From Flavobacterium jejuense (GTDB taxonomy: Bacteria > Bacteroidota > Bacteroidia > Flavobacteriales > Flavobacteriaceae), in assembly GCF_006491595.2 (NCBI RefSeq), contig NZ_VEVQ02000002.1, positions 310,001 to 374,000 on the forward strand: a stretch of DNA of 64,000 bases. Direction: 5' to 3'. Of the stretch, positions 63,575 through 64,000 are shown one piece after another. The position numbers and the translations under genes were made by a program. Position 1 is the stretch's first letter. Every line of letters starts with the position of its first letter. Below the pieces are notes generated by a model, which was not told where the DNA came from, did not search any database, and saw nothing but the letters and a program-made list of their open reading frames with translations.

Positions 63575-64000
63575 TTATTTAGTAGGAATAAATTTTATAG
63601 AAACAGAATTAGTACAATAGCGTTGTCCAGTAGTTTCTTTTGGTCCATCGTCAAAAACATGCCCTAAGTGACCACCACATTTTGCACACATTACTTCAGT
63701 TCGTATCATTCCAAAACTAGAATCTTTCTCATAAATAACGGATCCTTCGATGGCTTGGTCAAATGAAGGCCAACCACAATGTGATTCAAACTTTGTATCT
63801 GATGTAAATAAGACATTTTCACAAGCTGCACAAACATACTTTCCTTTTTCAAAGTGATCCCAATATTCACCTGTATAAGCACGTTCAGTTCCTTTGTTTC
63901 TTAAAACTTCATATTGTTGATTTGAAAGTTTTGCTTTCCATTCAGCATCTGTTTTTTTAATTTCTGGTTCCATGACTTTTTTGGTTTGAGATAAGAGCAA
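63575..64000 (-). CDS. msrB: Methionine-R-sulfoxide reductase, 5' end at window edge
   Basis: At least 141 residues; the frame is open past 64000. Candidate starts are the ATG at 63973 ([15 protein letters not shown]) or an upstream one outside the window that could add a signal peptide. MsrB motifs are complete: zinc-binding CAAC and CAKC pairs, [36 protein letters not shown] with catalytic Cys. Reduces R-methionine sulfoxide, repairing oxidised proteins. First gene of the DinB-NRDE-ATP-grasp run as far as visible. Confidence 0.93.
   Translation of the reverse strand: MLLSQTKKVMEPEIKKTDAEWKAKLSNQQYEVLRNKGTERAYTGEYWDHFEKGKYVCAACENVLFTSDTKFESHCGWPSFDQAIEGSVIYEKDSSFGMIRTEVMCAKCGGHLGHVFDDGPKETTGQRYCTNSVSIKFIPTK

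Overview
The window reads as chromosome of a low-GC member of the Bacteroidota, most likely Flavobacteriaceae (Flavobacterium-like). The grounds are a SusC/SusD pair, a hybrid-sensor-type AraC regulator with a beta-propeller sensor, many exported proteins with Bacteroidota-style signal and lipoprotein peptides, DUF4369-TlpA, DUF4331 and CarboxypepD-regulatory domains, and repeated matches to the Bacteroidota -7 promoter box TAnnTTTG close to start codons. No phage, insertion sequence, CRISPR array or rRNA was seen. One tRNA gene (Tyr, GTA anticodon) is present.

Layout. 1-1.9 kb: an accessory stretch with a partial hypothetical gene, a small lipoprotein with an apparent frameshift, and an eight-copy 21-bp AAAATTTT tandem repeat. 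1.9-5.5 kb: guaB and an ABC exporter. 5.6-14.4 kb (minus strand): an orphan secreted protein, an FAD monooxygenase with a DnaJ-like Cys pair motif, a cupin, two tandem CAP-domain proteins and a long PLP-dependent Cys/Met-family enzyme. 14.5-18.3 kb: a Kef-type antiporter and purB. 18.5-24.9 kb: an ECF sigma/anti-sigma pair divergent from a DUF4331 family split over two exported polypeptides, a TPR lipoprotein and a His-rich TonB receptor; trmH follows.

25.8-39.4 kb is the most distinctive locus. It holds a membrane AraC-type regulator whose kinase and receiver phosphorylation residues are all replaced, then SusC, SusD, a GDPD/PI-PLC-like plus alkaline phosphatase fusion, a calcineurin-like phosphoesterase and an alkaline-phosphatase-superfamily enzyme. 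No glycoside hydrolase is present. It looks like a utilization locus for a phosphodiester or phosphomonoester-rich substrate.

39.5-50.4 kb: housekeeping and envelope genes (DEAD-box helicase, TRIC-like channel, rdgB, LpxL-like acyltransferase, rhomboid, SIMPL protein, tRNA-Tyr, TlpA) and a sulfur cluster (MBL-rhodanese fusion, TauE/SafE exporter, Crp/Fnr regulator with three clustered Cys). 50.5-57.9 kb: two SIMPL-like paralogues divergent from a tightly packed run of seven genes ending in a VWA protein and a MoxR/Mg-chelatase-like AAA+ ATPase. 57.9-64 kb: a lipoprotein that looks like an aerolysin/ETX-MTX2 beta-pore-forming protein, a two-domain methyltransferase, YchJ, and a minus-strand run of ATP-grasp, NRDE/TANGO2, DinB and MsrB genes. 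A 160-bp dispersed intergenic repeat occurs at about 25.6 and 61.2 kb.

All functional calls come from reading motifs by eye; no database search was run.
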